From Acidovorax temperans (lineage in GTDB: Bacteria; Pseudomonadota; Gammaproteobacteria; Burkholderiales; Burkholderiaceae_C): a stretch of DNA of 64,000 nucleotides. Shown piece after piece: positions 51,682 through 61,964 of the stretch; the first letter of the stretch is position 1, and each line of letters starts with the position of its first letter. The notes beneath the pieces were generated by a model that saw nothing but the letters and a program-made list of their open reading frames with translations, had not been told where the DNA came from and ran no database searches. A program made the position numbers and the translations under genes. The stretch spans positions 496,001-560,000 of the forward strand of contig NZ_VFPV01000002.1 of assembly GCF_006716905.1 (NCBI RefSeq), read 5' to 3'.

Positions 51682-52611
51682 TCAGTAGCCGGCCGAGCGA
51701 TCGATGGCGTGGCGCAGAGGCTCGCCCCGCATCGCGCGGCCGATGTTGTCGATGACGGTGGCAGCGGACTGCACCGGGTCGCTGAGCGAGGCGACGTGGG
51801 GCGTGAGCCGCAGTGCCGGGTGGGCCCAGAAAGGGTGCTCGGCGGGCAGGGGCTCCACGCCAAACACGTCGATGAAGGCGCCGGCCAGTTGGCCTGCGTC
51901 GAGCGCGGCCAGCAGGTCGGCCTCCACCAGATGACCTCCCCGGCCCACTTGCACCAGGCAGGCCTGGGGCCGCAGGCGCGCGAACAGATCCCGGTTGAGC
52001 ACACCGGTCGTCTGGGGCGTGAGGGGCAGCAGGTTGATGAGCACGTCGCAGCGCCCCAGGGCTTCGTTCAACGCCGCCTCGCCGTGGCGGCAGTCCACGC
52101 CGGGCAGTTGTTTGGGGCTGCGGCTCCAGCCCGTGACCTGGAAACCTTGTTGCGCCAGGGCACCGGCCACGGCCGAGCCCAGCTCGCCCAGGCCCAGCAC
52201 CAGCACCTGCCGGGCGGCGGCGCTCACGGGGGGGATGAACTGCCACTCGCGCGCGGCCTGGTGGCGGGCGTGCAGGTGCAGGTGGCGGTGGAAGTACAGC
52301 ACCGCCGCCTGGCAGTACTCGACCATGCGCTGCGTGAGCGTGGGGTCGATCAGGCGCGCCACGGGGATGCGCGGGTCCAGATCGGCCAGGCGCAACTGGT
52401 CCACACCCGCGCCCAGCGACAGCACGGCGCGCAGCCGGGGAAAAGCGCGCAGGCCTTGGGGTGGTGGTGTCCACACCAGGGCCACGTCCACGGCCTCCGG
52501 GGTCTCGCACTGTGGGCCCACGATGAAGTGCACGTCGGGCAGCGCGGCCTGAAGGGTGTCGCGCCAGGCGTTGGGGTCGTCCAGGTCGCTGTGGAAAAAA
52601 ACGGTGGTCAT
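51682..52611 (-). CDS. D-2-hydroxyacid dehydrogenase (GhrA-like)
   Basis: The 309-residue NAD(P)-dependent enzyme has 'VLVLGLGELGSAVAGALAQQGFQVTGWSRSPK' (Rossmann G-x-G-x2-G), 'INLLPLTPQTTGVLNRDLF', 'QVGRGGHLVEADLLAALD' and 'LTPHVASLSDP' (catalytic His). It probably reduces a glyoxylate- or hydroxypyruvate-like 2-oxoacid. The start overlaps the flavin oxidase stop. Confidence 0.9.
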   Translation of the reverse strand: MTTVFFHSDLDDPNAWRDTLQAALPDVHFIVGPQCETPEAVDVALVWTPPPQGLRAFPRLRAVLSLGAGVDQLRLADLDPRIPVARLIDPTLTQRMVEYCQAAVLYFHRHLHLHARHQAAREWQFIPPVSAAARQVLVLGLGELGSAVAGALAQQGFQVTGWSRSPKQLPGVDCRHGEAALNEALGRCDVLINLLPLTPQTTGVLNRDLFARLRPQACLVQVGRGGHLVEADLLAALDAGQLAGAFIDVFGVEPLPAEHPFWAHPALRLTPHVASLSDPVQSAATVIDNIGRAMRGEPLRHAIDRSAGY

Positions 52612-54011
52612 GCCAGCACCTTGCCAGGGTTGAGGAGCTTGTGGGGGTCCAGGGCCTGCTTGAGCGTGTGCATCAGCGCCAGCTCTTGAGGTGTGCGCGA
52701 ATGTCCGAGGTAGGCCTTCTTGTGTTGGCCAATGCCGTGTTCGGCCGACACCGAACCGCCGTAGCGGCGCAGCACGCCATACACACAGGCGTCGATCTCG
52801 GCCTCGGGGAAGGGGCCATGGGCGGCGGCCACGTGCACGCCCACGTGGATGTTGCTGTCGCCCACGTGGCCAAAGTGCACGTGTTCACATGGCGGGAAAC
52901 GTTCGCGCAGGGCGGCCTGCAGTTCGTCCACAAAGCGGCCCAGGTTGCCAATGGGCAGGCTGACGTCGTAGCCACAGTAGGGCGACCACATCAGCGGGAA
53001 TTCCGACACCGCGTCGCGCAGGCGCCAGAAGGACTCGCGTTCCTTGAGCGACTGGGCGATGGCCGCGTCCAGCAACCAACCTTGTTCAAAGGCGGCTTCC
53101 AGCATGGACGAGAACATGGCCATGTCGCGTTCGGTGTCGCTGCCTTCCATCTCGATCAGCACCTGCAGGCCTTGTGCCGCCACGGGTGAGCGCATGTCGG
53201 GCACGCGGGTGGTCACCAGTTCGTGGAAGTCGGGCCACATGACCTCGAAGGCCGACAGCGTGCCGCCCAGCGCCGCCTGCGCGTGGCGCAGGAAGCGCAC
53301 CACGGTGTCGTGGTTGGGCAGGGTGCACCAGGCGGTGTGGCAGCTTTGGGGCAGCGGGTGCAGGCGCAACACGGCACGCGTGACGATGCCCAGCGTGCCT
53401 TCCGACCCGATGAACAGGTGCTTGAGGTCGTAGCCGGCGTTGTTCTTGAGCATCTTGTTGAGGCCGCCCACCACGCTGCCGTCGGCCAGCACGGCCTCCA
53501 GGCCCAGCACCTGGTCGCGGAACATGCCGTAGCGGATCACCCGGTTGCCACCCGCGTTGGTGGCGATGTTGCCGCCCACCTGGCAGGAGCCACGCGCGCC
53601 CAGGTCCACCGCCAGCAGCAGGCCGGCGGCGCGCGCCGCTTCCTGCGCGGTCTGCAGCGGCGTGCCGGCCAGCACGGTGAGGGTGCCGGCGGCGGGGTCG
53701 ATCTCTTCCACGCCGTTCAGGCGCGCCAACGACAAGGCGACGTCGCCTTCGTTCGGGGTGGCGCCCGCCACCAGGCCGGTGAGCCCGCCCTGGGGCGTGA
53801 CGGGTTGGCGGTGTCGGTGGCAAATCGCCATCACGCGGGCCACCTCGTCAGGGGTGCCAGGGCGCACGAGGGCCAGTGGCCGGTGGGTGTGGGCGTTGAA
53901 CCAATCGGTGCAGTGTTGGGGGGGGATGGCATCACCCGTGAGCACGTGGGCGGGGCCCACGGCCAAGGCCAGTTCGTCGAGCAGAGCGGTCATGGGGGAA
54001 GAAGGGTTCAT
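52608..54011 (-). CDS. FAD-linked oxidase (GlcD / D-lactate dehydrogenase type)
   Basis: This is a 467-residue protein. Residues 45-220 are the FAD-binding domain ('TPQGGLTGLVAGATPNEGDVALSLARLN', 'GARGSCQVGGNIATNAGGNRVIRYGMFRDQVLGLEAVLADG'). The C-terminal half is the oxidase domain with 'CEHVHFGHVGDSNIHVGV' (metal-like HxHxGDxNxH) and 'VSAEHGIGQHKKAYL'. It oxidises a 2-hydroxyacid to a 2-oxoacid. Next to the reductase above, it may interconvert the same acid in the opposite sense. ATG 54011 excludes a non-conserved extension. Confidence 0.9.
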   Translation of the reverse strand: MNPSSPMTALLDELALAVGPAHVLTGDAIPPQHCTDWFNAHTHRPLALVRPGTPDEVARVMAICHRHRQPVTPQGGLTGLVAGATPNEGDVALSLARLNGVEEIDPAAGTLTVLAGTPLQTAQEAARAAGLLLAVDLGARGSCQVGGNIATNAGGNRVIRYGMFRDQVLGLEAVLADGSVVGGLNKMLKNNAGYDLKHLFIGSEGTLGIVTRAVLRLHPLPQSCHTAWCTLPNHDTVVRFLRHAQAALGGTLSAFEVMWPDFHELVTTRVPDMRSPVAAQGLQVLIEMEGSDTERDMAMFSSMLEAAFEQGWLLDAAIAQSLKERESFWRLRDAVSEFPLMWSPYCGYDVSLPIGNLGRFVDELQAALRERFPPCEHVHFGHVGDSNIHVGVHVAAAHGPFPEAEIDACVYGVLRRYGGSVSAEHGIGQHKKAYLGHSRTPQELALMHTLKQALDPHKLLNPGKVLA

Positions 54012-54937
54012 CGGTGGGCCTGGCGGGCGGCCAGTATGGCCAGCCATTGGGCGCGGAACACGGGCAGCGTCAGGGCCAGGCCGGCGCAGCCGATGACGGC
54101 GATGCCCAGCAGGGCGATGGCGTCGGGCCGCTGGCCAAACACCAGCACGCTGAACACCACCGCCAGCAGCAGGTGGAAGTAGTTGAAGGGCGCCAGCGAC
54201 GAGGCCGGCACTTTTTGGAAGGCTTCGATCAGCAGGTACTGGCCGATGCCGCTGAGCGCACCCACCGTGGCCATCAGTGCCAGGTCGCGTGCCCCGGGCC
54301 AATCCAGGTGGCCGGCGGTGGGCAGGGACAAGACCGTCATCACGGTGCAGATCAGCGCGGTCCAGGCGAACTGCTGCTCCATGCTGACCTTGCCCGCCAG
54401 CCGGCGCGTGAGGATTTGCAGCATGGCGTAGGCGCCGGCCGCCAGCAGCATCAGCACCGTGCCCACCAGGGGCAGGGCGCCACCGGGGCGCACGATGAGC
54501 AGCATGCCCACAAAACCCGCCACCACCGCCGCCGCCTGCGGGGCGCGCACCTCTTCGCCCAGCAGCCAGGGCGAGAGGGCCACGATGATGAGCGGCGACA
54601 GGAAGTAGATGGCCGTGGCCTCGGCCAGCGGCATGGTGTGCAGGGCCTGCATGAAGGTCACCCCCACCGTGCCCAGCATGACGCCGCGCCACAGCACCGT
54701 GCGGCGGTGCGCTGCCGGCAAACGCCAGCGCGTGCCCCGGCGGTGCATGAGCACCACCGCCATCAGCAACACGGTGCCGTAGCGCACCAGGTTGACTAGC
54801 GGCGCCGGGTGGCGCGCCACCAGGTCTTTGGCCAGCATGTCCAGCGTGGCCAGGGCCACGATGGCACACAAGAAGATGCCACAGGCCTGCAGCCAGAGGG
54901 TGTGGGCGGGCGCCTGGCCGGCCGGGGTGGAGGTCAT
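54008..54937 (-). CDS. DMT/EamA-family permease
   Basis: The 309-residue protein has ten transmembrane helices in two EamA repeats ('LGTVGVTFMQALHTMPLAEATAIYFLSPLIIVAL' and 'ATVGALSGIGQYLLIEAFQKVPASSLAPFNYF'). It overlaps the flavin oxidase by 4 bases. It may export a by-product or import a related metabolite. No His-rich tail, unlike the DMT at 8067. Confidence 0.88.
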   Translation of the reverse strand: MTSTPAGQAPAHTLWLQACGIFLCAIVALATLDMLAKDLVARHPAPLVNLVRYGTVLLMAVVLMHRRGTRWRLPAAHRRTVLWRGVMLGTVGVTFMQALHTMPLAEATAIYFLSPLIIVALSPWLLGEEVRAPQAAAVVAGFVGMLLIVRPGGALPLVGTVLMLLAAGAYAMLQILTRRLAGKVSMEQQFAWTALICTVMTVLSLPTAGHLDWPGARDLALMATVGALSGIGQYLLIEAFQKVPASSLAPFNYFHLLLAVVFSVLVFGQRPDAIALLGIAVIGCAGLALTLPVFRAQWLAILAARQAHR

Positions 54938-54950
54938 GGGGCCGGGCTGA

Positions 54951-56447
54951 TCAGAGCAGGTTGATCCAGGTGGTCTTGAAGTCGCTGTACTTGTCGAGCG
55001 CATGCAGCGATTTGTCGCGGCCGAAACCGGACTGCTTGACGCCACCAAAAGGTACGGTGATGTCGCCGTCGAAGTAGCAGTTGACCCACACCAGCCCAGC
55101 CCGCAGCCGCCGCGACACGCGGTGGGCGCGCGCCAGTTGCGCGGTCCACAGGCCGGCGCCCAGGCCGTAGGGCGAGTCGTTGGCCAGGGCCACGGCCTCG
55201 TCTTCGGTGTGGAAGCGCTGCGCCGCCAGCACCGGGCCGAAGATCTCTTCGTTGACGATGCGCATGGCCTGGCGCGGGCAGTCGAAGATGGTGGGCTCGA
55301 CGTAATAGCCGCCGCTGGCCGTGTGGGCTTGCTGGCCGCCGGTGCGCAGCGTGGCACCCTCGCTCAGGCCGGTGGCGATGTAGCCCAGCACGCGGCGCAT
55401 TTGGTTCTCATCGACGATGGCACCCATGGTGGTGGCCGGGTCCAGCGGGTCGCCCGGGCGCATGCCTTGCGCACACTGCGCCACCTTGGCCATGAACTGG
55501 TCGTAGATGCCGTCTTGCACGTACAGGCGCGAGCCGGCGATGCAGATCTCGCCCTGGTTGGAGAAGATGCCCACGGCCGCCGCCTGCGCGGCCTTGTCCA
55601 GGTCGGGGCAGTCGTCGAACACGATGTGCGGCGACTTGCCGCCACACTCCAGCCACACTCGCTTGAGGTTGGACTCGCTGGCGTAGGCCATGAAGCGCTT
55701 GCCGGTGGCGGTGGAGCCGGTGAAGGCCAGGCAGTCCACGTCCATGTGTAGGCCCAGTGCTTGCCCGGTGACCGGCCCGAGGCCGGGCAGCACGTTGAAC
55801 ACGCCGGGCGGGATACCGGCCTCGGCCGTCAACTCGGCCAAACGCAGCGCGCTCAGCGGCGACTGTTCGGCCGGCTTGAGCAGCACGCTGTTGCCCGCCG
55901 CGAGCGCGGGGGCCATCTTCCACGAGGCCATCATGAGCGGGTAGTTCCACGGCACCACGGCGGCCACCACACCCACCGGTTCGCGGGTGATGGTGGCCAG
56001 GGCGTCGGGGCCGGTGGGGGCAATTTCGTCGTACTGCTTGTCGATGGCCTCGGCGTACCAGGCGAAACACTTGGCCGTTTCCGGCAGGTCGTAGGCCAGG
56101 GCGTCGCTGATGGGCTTGCCCATGTCCAGTGTTTCCAGCAGGGCCAGTTCCTCGGTGTGTCGCTCGATCAGGGCGGCCAGGCGCAGCAGCACGCGCTTGC
56201 GTTCGCGTGGGTGCTGTTGTGCCCACACGCCCGCCTCGAAAGCGCGGCGCGCGGCCACCACCGCGCGGTCCACGTCGGCCGGCTGGCAGGCCGCCACGTC
56301 GGCCAGCTTTTGGCCGTTGGCGGGGTTGAGGGTGGCAAAGGTGTGCCCGCCTTGGGCGTCCACGAACTGGCCGTCGATGAAGGCCTGGTGGCGCAGCCGA
56401 AGCGCGCTGGCGCGGGCCTGCCAGGTGGCGAGGGTGGCCGCGCTCAT
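54951..56447 (-). CDS. Aldehyde dehydrogenase (PuuC/BADH type)
   Basis: The 498-residue NAD(P)-dependent enzyme has 'VVPWNYPLMMASWKMAPALAAGN', catalytic Glu in LECGGKSPHIV and catalytic Cys in NQGEICIAGSR, 'EEIFGPVL'. It resembles gamma-glutamyl-gamma-aminobutyraldehyde and betaine aldehyde dehydrogenases. It would oxidise an aminoaldehyde or similar intermediate. The start overlaps the amidase stop. Confidence 0.92.
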   Translation of the reverse strand: MSAATLATWQARASALRLRHQAFIDGQFVDAQGGHTFATLNPANGQKLADVAACQPADVDRAVVAARRAFEAGVWAQQHPRERKRVLLRLAALIERHTEELALLETLDMGKPISDALAYDLPETAKCFAWYAEAIDKQYDEIAPTGPDALATITREPVGVVAAVVPWNYPLMMASWKMAPALAAGNSVLLKPAEQSPLSALRLAELTAEAGIPPGVFNVLPGLGPVTGQALGLHMDVDCLAFTGSTATGKRFMAYASESNLKRVWLECGGKSPHIVFDDCPDLDKAAQAAAVGIFSNQGEICIAGSRLYVQDGIYDQFMAKVAQCAQGMRPGDPLDPATTMGAIVDENQMRRVLGYIATGLSEGATLRTGGQQAHTASGGYYVEPTIFDCPRQAMRIVNEEIFGPVLAAQRFHTEDEAVALANDSPYGLGAGLWTAQLARAHRVSRRLRAGLVWVNCYFDGDITVPFGGVKQSGFGRDKSLHALDKYSDFKTTWINLL

Positions 56448-57706
56448 GCCGCCACCTCGGCCGCTTGATGCAGGCCTGCGGCTTGCAGCATGGCACCCAA
56501 CAGCACGTTGGCGCCGGCCTCCAGGTGGGCCGGTTGGGCGTCCTCGATTTCGTTGTGGCTGATGCCGTCCTTGCAGGGCACGAAGATCATGGCGGTGGGC
56601 GCCACCTCGGCGATGTAGACCGCGTCGTGGCCGGCGCCGGTGACGATGTCCATGTGCGAATAGCCGGCGCGCTGCGCCTGCTCGCGGATGTGCTGCACCA
56701 GCGGCGCGGCAAAGGGGGTGGGCGGGAAGTGCTGCACGTCGATCAGCTCCACCTTCACGCCGAAACGCTCACCCGCCTCGGCGCAGGCCTGGCGCCAGCG
56801 CTGGTCCATGCGCGCGAGCGTGGCGGCGTCTTCGTGGCGCAGGTCGGCGGTGAAGTGCACCTTGCCCGGGATCACGTTGCGCGAGCCGGGATGCACCTGC
56901 ACCACGCCCACCGTGCCACGGCCGTGGGGCTGGTGGTCGCGGGCGATGTGGATGACCTCCTGCATCAGGTGGGTGGCGGCAAACAGCGCGTCCTGCCGCA
57001 CCGACATGGGGGTGGGGCCGGCGTGCATTTCCATGCCGGTCACGTTCACGTCGTACCAGCGCAGGCCGAGCGAACCGGTCACCACCCCGATCACCTTGTC
57101 CTGGGCTTCCAGGATGGGCCCTTGTTCGATGTGGGCCTCGAAGTAAGCGCCCAGCGGGCGCCCGCCCACCGGCAACGTGCCGGCGTAGCCAATGGCCTGC
57201 AGCTCGTCGCGCACGCGCTTGCCGGTCATGTCGGTCGCGTCCAGCGCGGTTGCCAGCGGGAACTTGCCGGCGAACACGCCCGAGCCCATCATCACCGGCA
57301 CAAAACGCGAGCCTTCTTCGTTGGTCCAGATGGCCAGCTCCAGCGGGGCTTCGGTCTGCAGGCCCTGGTCGTTGAGCGTGCGCATGATTTCCAGCCCGGC
57401 CATGACGCCGTAGCAGCCGTCGAACTTGCCGCCGGTGGGCTGGGTGTCGATGTGGCTGCCGGTCATTACCGGAGGCAGCGCGGGGTTGCGCCCCGCTCGG
57501 CGGCCAAAGATGTTGCCCACCTGGTCCACGCTCACGCTCAGGCCGGCATCTTTCATCCAGCCCACCACGAGGTCGCGGCCTTGGCCGTCCAGGGCGGTGA
57601 GGGCGAGGCGGCAGTTGCCCCCCTGTTCGGTGGCGCCCACGCGGGCTAGGTCCATCAGCGACTGCCAGAGGCGCTGGCCGTTGATCTGCAAAGAGGTGTC
57701 TGACAT
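56444..57706 (-). CDS. M20-type hydantoinase/carbamoylase-family amidase
   Basis: The 420-residue protein has 'GSHIDTQPTGGKFDGCYGVMAGLE' (metal ligands H and D), 'LAIWTNEEGSRF' (E-E), 'FEAHIEQGPILEAQ' (H), 'VNVTGMEMHAGPTPM' and 'TGAGHDAVYIAEVAPTAMIFVPCKDGISHNE' (final H). This is the N-carbamoyl-L-amino-acid/ureidoglycolate/beta-ureidopropionase type. It hydrolyses an N-carbamoyl or other amide. ATG 57706, 14 bases after the TPP-enzyme stop. Confidence 0.92.
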   Translation of the reverse strand: MSDTSLQINGQRLWQSLMDLARVGATEQGGNCRLALTALDGQGRDLVVGWMKDAGLSVSVDQVGNIFGRRAGRNPALPPVMTGSHIDTQPTGGKFDGCYGVMAGLEIMRTLNDQGLQTEAPLELAIWTNEEGSRFVPVMMGSGVFAGKFPLATALDATDMTGKRVRDELQAIGYAGTLPVGGRPLGAYFEAHIEQGPILEAQDKVIGVVTGSLGLRWYDVNVTGMEMHAGPTPMSVRQDALFAATHLMQEVIHIARDHQPHGRGTVGVVQVHPGSRNVIPGKVHFTADLRHEDAATLARMDQRWRQACAEAGERFGVKVELIDVQHFPPTPFAAPLVQHIREQAQRAGYSHMDIVTGAGHDAVYIAEVAPTAMIFVPCKDGISHNEIEDAQPAHLEAGANVLLGAMLQAAGLHQAAEVAA

Positions 57707-57720
57707 GGTGTGAGAAGTGA

Positions 57721-59445
57721 TCAGAGAGCGGTTGCACGTTCGCGCTGCAGCTGCTGCGCGCGGGCACGGATGGCGGAGAGGGTTTCGCCGGGGGCGATGC
57801 CGTCGGCGTCGTAGCGGATCTCGACGAGGGCCGGCAGCCGTTCGCGTTCGGCAAAGGCGAGGGCGCGGGCGAAGGCGGCTTCGAAGTGCGCGTTGTCGCT
57901 CACCACCTCGCCGTGGCCCCGGTAGGCGCCGACCAGGTGGGCGAAGTCCGGGTTGTCGAAGGTCAACGCGATGGTGCGGCCGGGGAACTCGCGTTCCTGG
58001 TGGGCACGGATGGTGCCCCACATGCCGTTGTTGAACACCAGCACCACGATGCCCAGGCGGTACTGCATGGCCACGCCCAGCTCCTGCAGGTTCATCTGGA
58101 AGCAGCCGTCGCCGGCGTAGCAGACCACCGGGCGCTGCGGGTCTTCCAGCTTGGCGGCGATGGCCGCCGGCAGGCCGTAGCCCATGCTGCCCACCGTGGG
58201 CGCGAGCGAGCTGCCAATGCCCTTGAACTGGCGGTAGCGGTGTGGGTAGAGCGCGTAGTTGCCGGCGCCCACTGTGATGCAGGCATCGGCCGGCAACACG
58301 GTGTTCACGTGGCAGGCGGCCTGGTCCAGGCTCATGGCGCTGGGCGAGGGCAGGGGTGCCAGCGTGGCGCGGTAGGCGGCGTTGGCGGCGCGGGTGTGGG
58401 CGCTCCAGACGGGCGCACGCGTGGGTTGCAGGCTGGCCAGGGCATGGGCCATGCCGGCGTTGCTGGCACAAATGGCTTGCGCGGGCTGGAACACGCGGCC
58501 CAGCTCGCTGGGGTCGGCGTGCACGTGGATGAGCTGTTGGCGCGGGCGCGGGCTTTCGACCACGCTGTAGCCCTCGGTGGTGGCCTCGCCCAGGCGCGCC
58601 CCCAGGGTCAGCAGCAGGTCGGCGTTGCGCACGCGCTGGCGCAGGTCGTCGTGCATGCCCCAGCCCACGTGGCCGGCAAAGTTGGGGTGCCGCTGGTCGA
58701 AGCATTCCAGCCGCCGCCACGACACGCCCACCGGCAGGTCAAAGCGTTCGGCAAAAACCTGCACCTGGGCCAGGGCCTCGGCCGTCCAGCCGCTGCCACC
58801 CACCAGCAGGAAGGGGTTGCTGGCGGCTTCGAGGCGTTCGCGCAGTGCCTCCAGATCGGCCGCGCCAGGCCGCGTCAGCACGCGGGTGTAGCGCGGCAGG
58901 TCGGGCACCTGGGCCGTGCCCCAGAGCGTGTCTTCGGGCAGGGCCAGCACCACCGGGCCAGGCCGCCCGCTGGTGGCCACGCTGAAGGCGCGGGCGATGT
59001 ACTCGGGAATGCGGTCGGTGCGGTCGATCTGCGCCACCCACTTGGCCATCTGGCCAAACATGCGGCGGTAGTCGATTTCCTGGAAGGCTTCGCGTTCGTA
59101 GAAGTCGTTGCCCACCTGGCCCACGAACAGGATCATGGGGGTGGAGTCCTGGAAGGCGGTGTGCACGCCGATGCTGGCGTTGGTGGCGCCGGGGCCGCGG
59201 GTGACGAAACAGATGCCGGGCTCGCCGGTGAGCTTGCCGTGCGCCTCGGCCATGTAGGCGGCGCCGCTTTCCTGGCGGCAGACCACGGCCTGGATGGCGT
59301 CCTGGTGTTCGTTGAGCGCGTCGATGCAGGGCAGGTAGCTTTCGCCGGGCACCAGGAAAACGCGGCGCGCGCCGTGGTGGCGCAGCTGCTGGACGAGGAT
59401 CTGACCGCCGTTGCGTGCGGCCGGGAGGGTTTGGCTTGGGGACAT
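57721..59445 (-). CDS. Thiamine-diphosphate enzyme (acetolactate synthase-like)
   Basis: The 574-residue three-domain TPP protein has catalytic Glu in RQESGAAYMAEAHGKLTG, 'RGPGATNASIGVHTAFQDSTPMILFVGQV', and the TPP/Mg site GDGCFQMNLQELGVAMQYRLGIVVLVFNNG. It is not a classical ALS, lacking an obvious regulatory partner. The reaction may be decarboxylation or carboligation of a 2-oxoacid from the oxidase/reductase steps. ATG 59445. Confidence 0.88.
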   Translation of the reverse strand: MSPSQTLPAARNGGQILVQQLRHHGARRVFLVPGESYLPCIDALNEHQDAIQAVVCRQESGAAYMAEAHGKLTGEPGICFVTRGPGATNASIGVHTAFQDSTPMILFVGQVGNDFYEREAFQEIDYRRMFGQMAKWVAQIDRTDRIPEYIARAFSVATSGRPGPVVLALPEDTLWGTAQVPDLPRYTRVLTRPGAADLEALRERLEAASNPFLLVGGSGWTAEALAQVQVFAERFDLPVGVSWRRLECFDQRHPNFAGHVGWGMHDDLRQRVRNADLLLTLGARLGEATTEGYSVVESPRPRQQLIHVHADPSELGRVFQPAQAICASNAGMAHALASLQPTRAPVWSAHTRAANAAYRATLAPLPSPSAMSLDQAACHVNTVLPADACITVGAGNYALYPHRYRQFKGIGSSLAPTVGSMGYGLPAAIAAKLEDPQRPVVCYAGDGCFQMNLQELGVAMQYRLGIVVLVFNNGMWGTIRAHQEREFPGRTIALTFDNPDFAHLVGAYRGHGEVVSDNAHFEAAFARALAFAERERLPALVEIRYDADGIAPGETLSAIRARAQQLQRERATAL

Positions 59446-59458
59446 GTGGAAGATGGCT

Positions 59459-61120
59459 TCAGGCAAGGGCAACGCTGGCGCCGACGGGGCTCCAGTGTTT
59501 GCCGGGGATGGCGGCGATGAGGCGCTGCGTGTATTCGTTCTGCGGGCGGTCAAACACTTCGGCGGGTGTGCCGTGTTCGACGATGCGGCCCTTGTGCATG
59601 ACGACGATCTGGTGGCAGACCTGGGCCGCCACGCGCAGGTCGTGGGTGATGAAGATCATGGCCAGGTTCAGGCGCTGCTGGATGTCTTGCAGGAGCTGGA
59701 GCACCTGGGCCTGCACCGAGACGTCGAGTGCCGACACCGACTCGTCGGCCACCAGCAGTTGGGGCTCCAGCGCCAGGGCGCGGGCGATACCGATGCGCTG
59801 GCGCTGGCCACCTGAAAAGGCGTTGGGGTAGCGGTCGAAGGCGGACTCGTCCAGCTCCACCAGGCGCAGCAGTTCGCGTGCCTTGCGCTCGGCCTCGGCG
59901 TAGGGCACGCCGTTGGCCACCGGGCCGTCGGTGATGCTGCGGCCCACGGTGTGGCGCGGGTTGAGCGAGGCGAACGGGTCCTGGAAAATCATCTGCAACT
60001 GCTGGCGCATGGGCCGGAACTGCGCTTGCGTCAGCGGGGCGATGTCGGTGCCGTTGAAGATGAGTTCACCACCGTCGATATCGGTCAGGCGGAGCAGGCA
60101 TTTGCCAATGGTGGACTTGCCCGAACCCGACTCACCGACGATCCCCAGGGTCTGGCCCCGGCGCACCTGGAAGCTCACACCGTCCACCGCGTGGACCACG
60201 CGCTTGCGCACGAACAGGCCCCGCTCGGTGACGTAGGTCTTGAGCAGGTCTTTCACCTCCAGCACCACGGGGTCGGTATTGGCTTCTTCGGCGGCGAGGT
60301 TTCCGTCGCGGTGTGGCACGGCGGCGATGAGGCGCTGGGTGTAGGGGTGTTGCGGGCGGTTGAGCACCTGCTCGGCTGTGCCCTGTTCTACCAGCACGCC
60401 TTTTTCCATCACCGCCACGCGGTCGGCGATGTCGGCTACCACGCCGAAGTCGTGGGTGATGAACATCACGCCCATGCCCATGCTGGCCTGGATGCGCTTG
60501 ATCAGCGACAGGATTTGCGCCTGGGTGGTCACGTCCAGCGCCGTGGTGGGCTCGTCGGCGATCAGGATGGCCGGCTCGAGCGCCAGCGCCATGGCGATCA
60601 TCACGCGCTGGCGCTGGCCGCCCGAAAGGCGGAAGGGGTAGGCATGCTGGAGCGTGGACGGGTCGGGCAGGCCCACGAAATGCAGCAGCTCCAGCACGCG
60701 CTGCTGGCGCGCCGGACCGGGGTAGGCGCCGTGCACGGCGAGCACCTCGGCGATCTGGTCGCCTACGCGCATCAGCGGGTTGAGGGCCGACATGGGTTCC
60801 TGGAACACCATGCCGATGTCTTTGCCGCGCAGTGCCAGCAACTCATCTTCGCGCAGCTGCAGCAGGTCGCGCCCCTTGAACAGGATGCGCCCGGCCTGTG
60901 GCTTGAGGTAGCTGGGCAGCAGGCCCATGATGGCGTTGGCGCTGATGGACTTGCCCGAGCCGGACTCGCCCACGATGCACAGGATTTCGCCGGCGCGCAG
61001 GTCGAAGGACAGGTCCTTGACGGCGTGCGCGCGGTCACCCCCGGTGGGCAGGGCCACGGTCAGCTGCTCGATGCGCAGCAAGGGGGTGTCGGTGGCGGTT
61101 GGGGACGGAGAGCTGGTCAT
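59459..61120 (-). CDS. Dual ATP-binding protein of a peptide-type ABC transporter
   Basis: The 553-residue protein fuses two OppD/OppF-like ATPases. First: GESGSGKS Walker A, 'LSGGQRQR', '[13 protein letters not shown]'. Second: GESGSGKST, 'FSGGQRQR', '[13 protein letters not shown]'. Each ends with the oligopeptide-transporter extension ('[15 protein letters not shown]', '[15 protein letters not shown]'). Drives the permeases encoded just upstream. Similar to GsiA-type fused subunits. Confidence 0.95.
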   Translation of the reverse strand: MTSSPSPTATDTPLLRIEQLTVALPTGGDRAHAVKDLSFDLRAGEILCIVGESGSGKSISANAIMGLLPSYLKPQAGRILFKGRDLLQLREDELLALRGKDIGMVFQEPMSALNPLMRVGDQIAEVLAVHGAYPGPARQQRVLELLHFVGLPDPSTLQHAYPFRLSGGQRQRVMIAMALALEPAILIADEPTTALDVTTQAQILSLIKRIQASMGMGVMFITHDFGVVADIADRVAVMEKGVLVEQGTAEQVLNRPQHPYTQRLIAAVPHRDGNLAAEEANTDPVVLEVKDLLKTYVTERGLFVRKRVVHAVDGVSFQVRRGQTLGIVGESGSGKSTIGKCLLRLTDIDGGELIFNGTDIAPLTQAQFRPMRQQLQMIFQDPFASLNPRHTVGRSITDGPVANGVPYAEAERKARELLRLVELDESAFDRYPNAFSGGQRQRIGIARALALEPQLLVADESVSALDVSVQAQVLQLLQDIQQRLNLAMIFITHDLRVAAQVCHQIVVMHKGRIVEHGTPAEVFDRPQNEYTQRLIAAIPGKHWSPVGASVALA

Positions 61121-61123
61121 GGT

Positions 61124-61963
61124 TCATTCCCCCCGCTTGCGCAGTTGTGGGTTCATGGCGTCGTTTAAGCCTTCACCGATGAGGTTGATGGCCAACACGG
61201 TGAGCAGGATGGCGATGCCGGGCAACACGCTCATCAGCGGTGCTTCGCGCAGCATGGTGCGCGCGGCGCCGATCATGAAACCCCAGCTCATGAGGTTGCG
61301 GTCGCCCAGGCCCAGGAAGGACAACGAGGACTCGGTGAGGATGGCGGTGGCGATCATCAGCGAGGCCGTCACGATGATGGGCGACATGGCGTTGGGCAGG
61401 ATTTGCGTGAAGATGATGCGCGCCGGCTTCTGGCCGATGACGATGGCCGCCTGCACGAATTCGCGCTGCTTGAGCGAGAGGAACTCGCTGCGCACCAGGC
61501 GTGCCACGGGCGGCCACGAGACGATGGCGATGGCGCCCACGATGGAGTAGATGGACGGCGTGAAGATGGCCACCAGCACCACGGCCATGGCGAGCTGCGG
61601 GATGGTTTGGAAGAACTCGGTGAAGCGCATCAGCAGGTCGTCGGTGCGTCCGCCGTAAAAGCCGGCCAGGGCGCCGATGAGGATGCCGAAGACCACCGCC
61701 ACCAGCGTGGACACCACACCCACCAGCAGCGACACGCGCGCGCCGTAGGCCAGGCCGGCGCCGAGGTCGCGGCCCAGCATGTCGGTGCCCAGCGGGTAGT
61801 CGGCGTTGCTCAGGGGTTTGAGCAGGGGCTCGGCCACCATGGACCAGGGCGACTCCTCGTACCAGACCGAGCACAACAAGGCCGTGAGGATCACCAGGCA
61901 CAGGATGACCAGGCCCAACAGCGCGCCTTTGTTGGCGGCAAAACGGTGCATGAATTTTTTCAT
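61124..61963 (-). CDS. ABC permease, DppC-like
   Basis: The 279-residue protein has six transmembrane helices, 'YPLGTDMLGRDLGAGLAYGARVSLLVGV', and the EAA loop 'AAIVIGQKPARIIFTQILPNAMSPIIV'. It starts 2 bases after the DppB-like stop. Second permease subunit. Confidence 0.94.
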   Translation of the reverse strand: MKKFMHRFAANKGALLGLVILCLVILTALLCSVWYEESPWSMVAEPLLKPLSNADYPLGTDMLGRDLGAGLAYGARVSLLVGVVSTLVAVVFGILIGALAGFYGGRTDDLLMRFTEFFQTIPQLAMAVVLVAIFTPSIYSIVGAIAIVSWPPVARLVRSEFLSLKQREFVQAAIVIGQKPARIIFTQILPNAMSPIIVTASLMIATAILTESSLSFLGLGDRNLMSWGFMIGAARTMLREAPLMSVLPGIAILLTVLAINLIGEGLNDAMNPQLRKRGE

Positions 61964-61964
61964 C